Source of the DNA: Agapanthus africanus
Taxonomy: Eukaryota; Streptophyta; Magnoliopsida; Asparagales; Amaryllidaceae
DNA length: 64,000 nt
Direction: 5' to 3'
NCBI GenBank assembly: GCA_030015575.1
Contig: JASDDO010000024.1
Location: 216,524,996-216,588,995 of the forward strand
A program made the translations under genes and the position numbers. Positions within the stretch are counted from its first letter, which is position 1. Every line of letters starts with the position of its first letter. Shown piece after piece: positions 22,201 to 32,579 of this stretch. The notes under the pieces were generated by a model. That model did no database searches and was not told the origin of the DNA. It saw only the letters and a list, made by a program, of their open reading frames with translations.

Positions 22201-23853
22201 TTCTACCAAGAATGCCTCAAGCGGGACGCCCTGATTATAACTTGATTGCTGGGCAAAATGGTAGGGGTTATATCTCATAAACAAAGCCGAGTCGTTCTGC
22301 CTGAACACCAAGTATCCCGGCCCGATCGAGTAATGGAGAATCTCCCGATCTCTCAAGGTAGAAGCTCCGTCCTTAAAGGTATCCCGCAACGGCTGCACTG
22401 TCTTAGAGGATTCCTTACCGATGGTCATAACCTTATCAACAAATGTCATGTCATCCCCGACGGTACGTGGGCGAAAAATTACACCTCGATCCTCTCGCTG
22501 ACTTGGCTCCACAATGGAAGCATTGACCAGCCGCACGATCCGTGGAAAATTGCAAGTTTCATAGAAATGAAGCTGGTTGTGCTTTCCAAAAGCACCGAGC
22601 ACATGCAGCTCGAGGCAAGTAAAATAATGCATCGGGAAGTTCACGGGCTGCACCCCCAGTTGAGTAGTGTCGGCCGCCAAACTAAGGCCGTGATACAAAT
22701 GAGCCAGCCCGGCAATCCCAACAGAAACCCGTCTCCCTTCAACCATTCGATGAGCCGGGTAGAAAAAAGACGGCCTCATGTAGCGAGGGTGCATGGGAAG
22801 CATGAACCAGCTTAACCACAAACCGAGGAACCCTAGAAAGAACGCTTCCTCATCGATGCCCGGAGCGGCAATTCCTGAAAAGAGGACGATCGCGACGTTT
22901 GGAAGAAAGAAACTTTTTTGATCGGCTTCCAATATTGGCCGGATATCCAAGCCAAAGTCGAAAGGATCATCAAGTTTAGAAAACCTTTCACCTTGTTGCG
23001 ATAAAGCTTCTGGGCGGAGAAAACGGGCGATGAAGTCCACAAAGCTAACCCCATGGCTTCCAGATTCAAGAAATAGGCCCTCATAAATGTTTAGCACCTT
23101 GATCAAGCTCGGGAATCGGTGCTGAATGGCATTCTCTGGGTTTAGACCCATCATCACCAGTCGGGTAGCGAAAATATACTCATCAGGGGGAAAGATCTCT
23201 TCATAATGCTCCCCTCTGACAGGCAAGCCAGAGATATCAGCAAATTCCTCCAAAGAGATGGAAACTTCCCGATCTAGCATAAGGAAGGTGTGAGTTGGAA
23301 CGTTCCATTGTTCCAAGAAGGCTTTGACCCACCATGCTGGAGGTGTGGAATACTGGAACAGAGAAGCATAGATCGCAGGGTACAACCCAAGCTTCAGCAG
23401 CTTTGACTTCTTTGCCGATAGGATGTATCGGGCCCACTTCAGATATCCAGCTGAGTGACGGGGAGTCAAGCCTATGTTGTATGGCTGTCCCCAAAGGCGC
23501 TACTCACCCTAGCATATACGCCGCCCCAGAATGTCCAAAGCCATCGGTGGTTGTATAGGTATTGCAGCCATAGAAGGCTGAAGGCAACCCTCTGAAGTCC
23601 AATTAACCACCTCCACGACATAGTTTACCGGGGGTACGTCAGCATAATGAATCACCGAGATGGCCTCTGAAGGTGTTGCGCAAGAGAAACTGCGCCGACC
23701 CATGATGATCTGGTTATACCATGTTCCCCACAAATGAAGATTCTTATGCTCCGGGTCATGGTCTTTGATCAGCGCAAAAACCTCTCGGTCTACGGGCGCT
23801 TCGGGGAATCTGCCTTCCGAACGGACAAAGGGAAACGAAGTATCGAAAGACAT
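19291..23853 (-). CDS. Opposite-strand plant-mobile-domain gene carried by Tat B
   Basis: Minus strand, several coding blocks. The first block starts MSFDTSFPFVRSEGRFPEAP (23853). The long block (about 23480-21400, up to 759 residues open) has PAWWVKAFLEQWNVPTHTF, EVSISLEEFADISGLPVRG and a Pro/Lys-rich tail with a KKKKKK run, which is the plant mobile domain (PMD, PF10536) pattern. Shorter blocks at about 21310-20925, 20830-20380 and 20270-20070 lead to a last block of about 230 residues (20010-19291) that looks like a long coiled coil (SSKDAVTSLRML to LTERDALSREAAQRV). Gaps between blocks are about 70-130 bp with GT...AG edges and look like introns. Opposite-strand PMD-like extra genes are known in Tat elements. 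The function for the element is unknown. The first part of the gene may be damaged; the rest looks largely open. Confidence 0.75.
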
Positions 23854-24597
23854 AGTACCTGCGAGGAAAAGAACAAATTTTCAGCCGCCAATGCTACATT
23901 TTAAGTTCTGTCACTGGGTACTTTAAATCTGTACCATACTGCAATGCAGTGAAAAGGGACCAAAGGGGACCCACATAATCTAGATGACAGTTCATCATTA
24001 ATAAAACAGTCTCATCATTTGATGAGACTGTCAGTAAATGAGGAAATCCTCAATTGATTCTCATTCAATGAGAACCCCTCGGGCTAAGGAGTAAATCCCC
24101 CCTTGAGAGCAGTGCTCTGTGACAGAGAGACATCTGTCAACTCTAATGATGAAGGAATAAAAAAATTTCAAGAACCTTGCTCTGTAAAAATGATGGAATA
24201 ACCCATCAGTTGAAATAAATTTTTTTTAATGAAATTAAAATTCTGAGATCTTCTAGATCTATGAACAAACTCTGAGAGTTCTTCATAAGAGATTAACAAA
24301 TCTCCATTATTCAAGAGAGCAAAACTCCGTTAATGTGTAAAACCCTAAGAACATTTTTTAGATCTAAGATCTATGAAGAGCAAAGCTCTGTTAATGGGTA
24401 AAACCCTAAAAACATTTTGAGATCTATGATCTAAGGAAGAGCAAAACTCTATTGATAAAGTTCAAATCTTACCAAAAATTTGGCAGAGTTTTGACTCTTG
24501 AAGGTTCTTAAAAAGAAGAGTTATGCTCTAAAAGAGAATAAAAATTCTCAGAAGACAAAAATGAAGATGAACAGAAATCATCCTAAGGACCGAAGGT
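23854..24597 (-). other. Leader of the opposite-strand gene, rich in perfect micro-hairpins
   Basis: Between the start codon block and the TATA box. On the minus strand CCTCGCAG just before the start codon looks like a 3' splice site of a leader intron. The stretch contains an 11-bp stem with a 2-base loop (24007-24030), TGAGGA-AA-TCCTCA (about 24039), TTCTCATT-C-AATGAGAA (about 24057), AGAGCA-G-TGCTCT (about 24107) and AGATCT-A-AGATCT (about 24360). The style matches the LTR. Confidence 0.6.
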
Positions 24598-24609
24598 CCT
24601 ATTTATAGG
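24598..24609 (-). promoter_or_regulatory. TATA box of the opposite-strand gene
   Basis: CCTATAAATAGG on the minus strand, followed downstream by AGGACC-TTC-GGTCCT, a 6-bp hairpin at the likely transcription start. It lies about 100 bp from the 3' LTR and 745 bp upstream of the start codon. Confidence 0.6.
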
Positions 24610-24697
24610 CACTGAGTGTCGTTTCAACTTCTAAGTTGATCTAATGGTGGAGATGATGCCACCGCTGCACTCACATGTGAGCCACGTGAGCGCAACG

Positions 24698-24707
24698 GTG
24701 GGGGGGG
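24698..24707 (+). other. Polypurine tract of Tat B
   Basis: GTGGGGGGGG four bases before the 3' LTR start region. It primes plus-strand synthesis in LTR elements. Confidence 0.65.
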
Positions 24708-24711
24708 CATT

Positions 24712-27241
24712 TATTTCCCCCAATCAGAGCAAGGCTCTGTTCAAATTTTCAAAATTTGAAATGAAACGGCGCTAAGTGCGCCAAGAGCGCCGACGCTCTG
24801 AGGCAACGCACCACGTGCAATGTACGAGTGCGCTAGCGCTAAGTGCGCCAAAAGAGCCAGCGCTCTGAAGTAGCGCATCACGTGCAAAGCACGAGTGCGC
24901 TAGCACTGGAACTAAATGTTCCCCACCGTTATATCAAAAATCCAATAATAATGATAAATCATTAATTGACCAAAATAAAATTCTGTAAAGGAAAGATTCC
25001 TCAAAATCTTTCCAAACAAAAAGATTGTGCTCTGTAAATCAGAGCACCGTTGGATCAATGATCCAATGGTGATTAAAAATCACCAAAAACACAGAATAAA
25101 TTCTGTTTAGAGAAAATTCCCCAATCTTGTTAAAAACAAGAAGATTGCCTTCTGTAAATCAGAAGGCTTGGATCAAAGATCCAACGGGGGAAACATCCCC
25201 AAATCAATTAAAGAGAAGATCTCTTCAACTGATTGAACTAATCAGCCCTCACTATATAAAGGGCCCAAGACTTCAAGTCTCATAGAGAGGAACCCCCCTA
25301 TAAACTTTGAGAAATCTCAGAAAGAAGAGCCAAGCTCTCGGTAGAAGAACAACTTTTCTTCAAGGTAAAAATAAACAGAGAGATGAAATCATCTCATATT
25401 AAAAAGAAGAATTCACTTCTTTCTCACAGATCATAGATCTACAAGACCAAGGTCTTTCACAAAGAGATTAAAGGATCTCATCATAAAAAGAAGAACATAA
25501 TTCTTCTAACAGATCATAAATCTATAAAATAAAGGGGGGGAGAATAAGTCAATTCTCTTAGAATCACAAATCCATAAAGGCAAAGCCTTTCACCAAAATA
25601 AGAGATTGAAATATCTCCTATAAAAATAAGAACTTTTATTCTTAGAATTTTGAGACAAAGTCACTTACAAACGAGAATTCATATCTCAGATCATAAAGTT
25701 GATCAGATAGCGCTTCGCGCTCAAAAACTGGCGCTCTACGCTCTTGGACTGTAGCTCAGCACCAAGTGCGCCACGTGCTTCCCACGTGTGCGCTACTTGA
25801 ACAGAAGCGCTTTGCGCTCTTTGGACTGGCGCTCAGCGCCAAGCGCACCATGTGCTCCTCACATGTGCACTACTCAGTAGAAGCGCAATGCGCTCATAAT
25901 CCGGCGCTCAGCGCAACGTGCTCCTCACGTGTGCGCTACTCAGTAGAAGCGCAATGCGCTCATAAACTAACGCTCAGCGCCAAGCGCACCACATGCTCCT
26001 CACGTGTGCGCCACTCAGCAGAAGCGCAATGCGCTAATAAACTAGCGCTTTGCAGTCTTTGGCTGGCGCAAAGCGCCAAGCGTGCCACGTGCTCTTCACG
26101 TGTGCGCTAAAAGAACATAAATTGTTCTATAAATAAATCCCAGAGCTATGATGAATGCTCAGCATTCAATAAAAGGCAGAAAATATTGTCAGAACTCAAA
26201 TCAATACTCAGCATTGTCAAATGTTTAACATTTTAACTGAATGGGCCGAGCCCAAGTTAGCCATAAACCCCTCATTCAGATTAATTGAGCCCATGTGCTC
26301 ATAAATATCCGATCTTAGTCCCAAATTGGACTATAGATCTCTCGACCAAAATTGGTTCAAGGGTACATCTCTTCACTCCTCTGGTATTTGTCATTGTAAT
26401 CTTTCAACGTCTTCAGAGAGGTGACGGGTCCCGATAACCAAATATTCCATGGACTGTGGGGTCCTTAAACTCATGGACTATGATGTCCTTAAACTTTATA
26501 GACCATGACGTCTTTAAACTGTGGACTGTGGGGTCCTTAAACCCATGGACTATGATGTCCTTAACCTTAGACTGTGTGGTCCTTAATCCCATGGACTATG
26601 ATGTCCTTAACCTCAAACTGTAGGGTCCTTAAGCCCATGGACTATGACGTCCTTAACCTTGGACCGTAATATCCTTAAACTAATGGACCGCAATGTCCCT
26701 AAACTAAACAATAGAGCCCAAATGCTCTCTTGTTGGATCTAAACGATCCTGTTAAGTTGATCTTAGTTTAAAATTACACTAATGTATCCTTAACAAATGT
26801 TTAATTTGATCTTAGTTTCAAATGAGACTAACGTAGCCTTAAACCCAGCCCCAAACCTAAATCTAAGAAGATACGTATTTGGACTAATCCACGCCCTATG
26901 GGCGATGACATAAATTAGTCTCCGTATACAATCCACGGGCAACCAAAAACGAAACAAACACACACGATACGAAGTGACCATCTGGAGAAGGAGAAAGTGG
27001 TTACCGCGATGCGGTAGCGTAATTAACTGCAGGGGCTTGCGCCTGCAGGGAAGAGCATCCCCACAATCAAAACCCCCTCAAATGATGGGGAATCTGACGA
27101 AGTCTGCTATATCGGCTGCATCCGTTTAATAAATCAACATGCATCTTCAAAGAGGTGGACGGATAGCACCAAATAGCATCTGCCCCTAAATTCAGGCAAG
27201 ACGGACCTACGTGGTCGTGTCTCTGTATTCGGAGGAGAACA
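24712..27241 (+). repeat. 3' LTR of Tat B
   Basis: About 2.53 kb. It matches the 5' LTR from CCCCCAAT to GAGAACA. The first bases are altered (TATTT for TGTT), so the exact start is uncertain by a few bases. It lacks about one U3 G-box unit and has a shorter GGAC-N6-GTCC array than the 5' copy. TATA at 25253-25260. Confidence 0.88.
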
Positions 27242-28460
27242 CGGCTGTCTCAAGCGCATAACCCCAAAAGGAAACAAGCAACTCATCGTTACTCATCATA
27301 GAGCGCACCATATCTAATAGGGTGCGAATCCTCCACTCCGACACACCGTTGTGCTGTGGTGTATACGGAGGAGTAAGCTGAGAGAGAATCCCAATCTCTT
27401 TAAAATAATCCAGGAATTCTGTGCTCAAGTATTCTCCTCTCCGATCAGATCGAAGGATTTTAATACTTTTACCCGTTTGGTTCTCGACTTCGCACTTATA
27501 TTCCTTGAATATCTCAAAATCTTCAGACTTGTGTTTCAACAGGAACACATGTCCGAATCTTGAGAGATCATCGGTGAATGTAATGAAGTACAAGAAACCA
27601 ATTCTGGAATGTGTAGACATGGGACCGCATACATCACTATGTATCGGTCCCAAGAGTTCAGTAGCTCTTTCTCCGTGTTCAGTAAATAGTGTTTTGGTCA
27701 TTTTACCTTTGAGACATGACTGGCAAGTTTCATATAATGTAAATTCAAACTGATTGAAATATCCATCTTTGTGTAACTTAGCCAGCCGTGTCGCATTGAT
27801 ATGACCTAGTCTACAATGCCACAAGCAGAATTCGTTCATTTCTGAACTTTTTCTCTTGTGTGTGTTCTGTATATTAAGAACTGTGGTTTGATTTAGAACG
27901 TATATGCCATTACATAACGTGCCTGATCTAATCAACTTTTGATTCAGGAAGATATTCATAACATTATCCTACAATACAAAATTATATCCTTCTTTAGTTA
28001 ATAAAGAGACTGATATAATGCTGCATATCAGATTCGGTATGTAATAACATTCGTTCAGAATCAATGTATTACCAGTTGGTAATACAAGGTGATATTCACC
28101 AACTGCTTTGGCTGCAACATTTGCACAATTCCCTACTTTTAGAGAATGATCACATTTTCCCAGTTCTCTACCTTTTTTAGCCCATATAACATATTACATA
28201 TGTGGGATCCCGACCCAGTATCTAATACCCAGGACGTAGAGTGTACTGAGAAACAGTTCTCAGTAATGAACACACCCGAAGAAGATACATCAATATGCTC
28301 ATTCTTCGTTTGGGTGGCACAGGAGTCCTGGTAATCCCATATTTCCTACTCGGACTTATAACAATTATAAGTTAGAGCGGAACCAACGTTCCCCAGCTCA
28401 GTATAGTAAGCGGGTTCGGTCAATACATCAATATTATTATCTTGATTAAGGCGTGACATG
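27242..28460 (-). pseudogene. Copia A protease and integrase part, broken
   Basis: Minus strand. Aspartic protease with DTGSGSHICN (about 28193-28222). Then GAG-pre-integrase with FCLWHCRLGHINATRLAKL and CQSCLKGKMTK (about 27700-27840). Then the integrase core with IHSDVCGPM, FITFTDDLSRFGHVF, ILRSDRRGEYLS, PPYTPQHNGVSEWR and FWGYALETA (27242-27600). Protease before integrase is the copia order. The core ends exactly at the Tat B target duplication and resumes at 3837. It is broken. Confidence 0.87.
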
Positions 28461-31400
28461 GTGATTTGTATGTCAAAAATATTTGTTAACCGCAATCAAG
28501 AACGGCGTCACTTGGTAGCTAGCCGGTGAGTACGGGTCGGTCCACAGGGATTTTGAGTTTTCCTAATTGCTCAAACGAGTTAATTCCGATGGGTGTCGGA
28601 TTGATTATTTCTAAAACCTAAATTGATTTATACTAAGATTATCTAGATCTAAGCCTTGCTAGGGTTAGGTCTAGGGTAAGTTGGGAGATTGAATGATTCC
28701 TCACCGCTTTCAATGCCCTATTTTAGATCTATTAGGTGTTATGGTAATTATCAATAAAAGGGATTAGTACCATCGGGAAGAAACGGTGTTTCTTTCTTTA
28801 GGTTCTTGTCCTTCCTTTATCGATCCTTACCCTAACCTCCATGGAAAACATACACAACCGGTCCTTTATACTACGGTATCACCGTTACCTCGAGGGGTAA
28901 GGTGCCGCAGGGAGCGGTGTGTGCGTGTATGCATGTAGTTCTAATTATTATGTGTGATGGGGCAAGAAAGGGGTGAGAGAGTTCATCTCTCAAACTTTTC
29001 CCTAAAGCTAACCCTAACAAGCGAGGAGACTACTCGCTCATTAGGGAATTTAATGACATTCTAAATTAAAAGTAAACTAAGGCAATGAAAATAAAGAAAC
29101 TTACAAATTTTTATTGATGGCTCTCTCCATATATCAACACAGTACAGATCTGAATTTATGAAATGAAAAGAGGCATGACCTAGAAAAGGTTTTTAGGGTT
29201 CTATTTATAGATTCATAGAAACCCTAGGTTACAATCGTGTCATATCTGCTTTTACAAAAATACCCCCTAAGAAAAAGACCTAGTCAACGATCCACGCACC
29301 GCCACAGAACCTCCACCGACACGGGCTATAGACGGCCGCGGAACCGCGGCCATAGGGCCTGTTTGGCCGCGGTTCCGCAGCCAAATGGGAAGATCATGGG
29401 TTGGAATTTCTAGGGCTTGGTCTAGTTTCTGGTGTCTTCTATTTTCTTCAGTCTTTTTCTCAGATTGGTTCTAGGTTTCTTCCAGATCTCCACAGTGAAC
29501 AATTGTAGTGAACTTTTACCATTGCTTCGTGACGAAGTCTTAAACCTTGCGCTGCCTTGTACTTTGTGAACTGATCTTCGTGTAGGCTTGATCAAGATTC
29601 CACCATTTATTGGTCTTAGTCTCACTTTTGCATCGTCTTTTATCTTTTTCACTGTTTTTTCTTCGAGAACCTATAACCTGTAACTAAGTAGCAGACATGG
29701 GTCAAAAGCACTTGTTTATTTGTAAAATGCATAAGAATGGGGAATATAATAATGCAATATTATGGTATGAACACATGGTCGCTACCTGGAGAGAGAAAGA
29801 AAGAAGAAAAAACTTAGCGTATGCTCTTGCAAGATTAGATTGGTTATTATCTTATCTAATCAGAATGGCTCCCACTGTTTTTATCAAATCTTCTTTCAAA
29901 CCCTAAAAGGTAAGACTAGCCGGGATTAATTACACCCTACAAGTTCACTAGTCGTTCAGCCAGGCCAGTGTCGGTACTTTGAGGGAGATTCTCCGTGCTT
30001 TCACACGGGCCTAATTAAAATAAGTCTCGTTTTCCCAGGGGCGTAACCCCATTAACACCTTTCTAGACACCTACTTGATCGGCTAATTGTAATGTGCAAA
30101 ACTCTTCCAGGAGTAACTCTTACTCGCAGTGGGTATCGGGATCCAACTATCTCATAGAAGGTATGCAATCTTATTGCAAATTTCAACACTTGAAATTCCA
30201 AATAATATTCTGCCCCTAGCGTCCTATGACCTTGACGGAGGTCAACAAACCATAGGCTGCTAATCAAGTTCAACCCGTACATTTCGTGATTGAATTAAAC
30301 CTACCCGCACGACTCTTGACGGAGGTCAACAAAACCGTATGACTACCCTAATCCAATCGCATCATATGCGGCAGATAAGCACTAATCAGTTACCGCACAC
30401 TACGCCTTGAGGGAGGTCAATAAACGTAACACGAATAGTAAATAGTACTTATCTGAAATAACGGAGGGCTACGACAGGTTTTTAAGAAAACCTTTTACGT
30501 AATGAACTTGATATCGTTGTAGAATCGAATGATTTTGAAAAGGAGTGTTTTTAAGGTTTTTGCTAGTTTCGCTAAAGAGGTCACTCCCGGTGAAAGGATA
30601 TAGGCTCTTTTCTCATCGAATGAGGTACTGGATATTCATCAAGGAATACCACTATGCAAATAAAGGACAAGAAAAGCAATCAAAAGACAAAATCAAGTGG
30701 GTTATAGCATCTGCTAGTTTTTGCTAAAGAGGTCACTCCTGGTGAAGGGATCTAGGCTCTTTCCTCATGGAATGAGGTGCTGGATATTTATCAAGGAATA
30801 CCACTATGCAATGCAAAAACTAGAGCTACCCTTCTTGAAAATTTGCTTCTACAACTTCTTCAGGTTTCTTTCATCTTCATTAATCTCATTAATGAAGTCC
30901 CATCATTTATACTTCCTAAGCATCACAGATAAAGAAACGAAAATACTTATATAACGTACGCTTATGCCATCCACATTCGTCATGGGGTCTCGTCATGCAC
31001 CGTTAGGTTAGATAACTAACAACAGAGCGGGGGCAGGACTAGCGCGGATACAAAACATAAGCAACGTTTATTATATATCATATATATAATATACAGCATT
31101 CTTCTCACACAGTTATATGATCTCATCACAGAACATTGCAGCAGAAGTCAACATATGAAATATGGGATATATTAGGAGGTCCGTGTTTTAAATTAAGCCA
31201 GTAAAAAACACGGATTTCACGGTTGTGATGAATAGAAAAACCCACATATCTAGACCCCTACGAGAGCGGCAAGCAACCCTACCAATTCTAGAGTTAGGAG
31301 ACCCGGACTCGACTCCTCGAGATGGTCTCTCGCTGGACTCTAAGAACCCGGTTACTTATGCTCCCCGTCTTGGGTCTATCTTAATGCGGAAAAGTAAATA

Positions 31401-32565
31401 ATATACATCAATAGTGACATCATCCTCAACCCGGAAGTGTCCCAATAAAAGAATATTACATATGAAAATGAAAAACTCTCATCTCGCGGAAAAAAACCCA
31501 GCTATTCAAACACGACGATCCAATATAACATATCACAACAACACATAACATCACATGTCATCAACGTAAGTAAATATGCGTATCCCAATTGTCTTTGACA
31601 TATAGCAACGAAACCGACGATACACCACATATTACACTTACGGTCGCAGAAAAGAAAGTGAAAACTACAATAATTGGATTACGCAACCAACTTAGACATC
31701 ATAAACCCGAAATATCACATACTTCTGATTTCGTGCCTAACCATATAAATTCCTTATACATCATAAATCCGGCATTTTAGTCTCATATTGAAAACACTTT
31801 TCAATATCCAGTCGAGCAATTCAATAAGATTCTCAACAAATGATCGAATGCTCGTCGGAAACATTAGTAGACGACCGCACCCCCGATGCCGTCGACGAAG
31901 TGCACTTAGGCGGAACACCGCGGCCGCGAGCACCCAATCGGATGCTTTTGGCTACGGGGTTCTCCTACAGTCATTTGGTCGGGGTTATGGAGTGTGGCTA
32001 TCTAGTAGTGTCACCCGGCGAACGTTCGCGTACTATACAAAATTGCGACGGAGTTTTGATCCGAATCAAAACCCCATGGCAACCGATCAAAAAAGACTAG
32101 ATTTCTAAATTTACAAAACACTAATTAGTTTTCACAAAACTAATTATTATGGATTCCAAATATTGTATCACAGATCACAGATATCTAGATGATACTAAAC
32201 ATTTCGATCAATTTATCAAACACCCAAAATTCCCAGAGACCTCAACTCTTGAGTCACATTTAAAAATACCCAGAGAGTGCCCCAAGCACCTACGGACCTA
32301 CACAAGAAGACACGCTCCCTGCCTCACCAACGGTGCCGTAGAACCGCCACCAAAGGCATGCTTTGGTCGCGCTTCCATGGTCGTTTGGTCGAGTTGGGAC
32401 GTCGTTTTTCTTGTGGGTCCATAGAAAACCCTGCACATTTTTTGAATATTTTTAACTAGAAAAATTTCAACTTTTGAAAAAAATTCCAGAGAGTGGGAAA
32501 ATCCGGTTTCGAAAAGTCGATCGAACACTTTAACTTCGCCTAAACGACTCCTAATGCTCTAGGAA
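28461..32565. repeat. Copia A leader/gag position: mosaic of unassigned repeats
   Basis: A gag and leader are expected here on the minus strand, but I cannot find a clear gag. 28461-30500 has the plant-LTR-like phrase GAGTACGGGTCGGTCCACAG (about 28527) and repeated TTGACGGAGGTCAA phrases (about 30232, 30318). 30555-30815 holds a direct duplication. 31090-31450 has phrases (ACCCGGAAGTGTCCCAATAA, about 31420) reminiscent of long chromovirus LTRs. 31850-32560 may be the true copia leader. Probably one or more further insertions; boundaries not resolved. Confidence 0.4.
30555..30815 (+). repeat. Direct duplication, ~105-bp units
   Basis: GCTAAAGAGGTCACTCC to AGGAATACCACTATGCAA occurs at about 30570-30660 and again at about 30722-30812 with scattered differences; about 55 bp lie between. 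Confidence 0.8.
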
Positions 32566-32578
32566 GGCTCTGATACCA
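32566..32578 (-). other. Primer-binding site of copia A (initiator Met tRNA)
   Basis: On the minus strand TGGTATCAGAGCC starts one base after the 5' LTR. This is the standard plant copia site, complementary to the 3' end of initiator methionine tRNA. Confidence 0.88.
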
Positions 32579-32579
32579 C

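Larger units (their letters stand above)
3843..27241 (+). mobile_element. Tat-lineage Ty3/gypsy element B, full length, broken
   Basis: About 23.4 kb. Order: 5' LTR 3843-6491, primer site about 6498-6515, gag 6640-10560, protease, RT, RNase H, archaeal-type RNase H, integrase ending near 16090, non-coding repeat region 16100-19280, opposite-strand multi-exon gene 19291-23853 with promoter near 24600, polypurine tract 24698-24707, 3' LTR 24712-27241. The dual RNase H, integrase after RNase H, great length and an opposite-strand extra gene all point to the Tat lineage (Ogre/Retand relatives). It inserted into copia A with a 5-bp duplication. It has both ends but is broken, with a number of breaks across gag-pol. 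The LTRs are similar by eye but differ by small indels and one missing sub-repeat, so the insertion is not very recent. Confidence 0.92.

Noticed and set aside
29697-30954. Small basic frames in the copia leader region as possible genes
   Set aside because: Short, unrelated to known families, and overlapping a direct duplication; no supporting promoter or domain.
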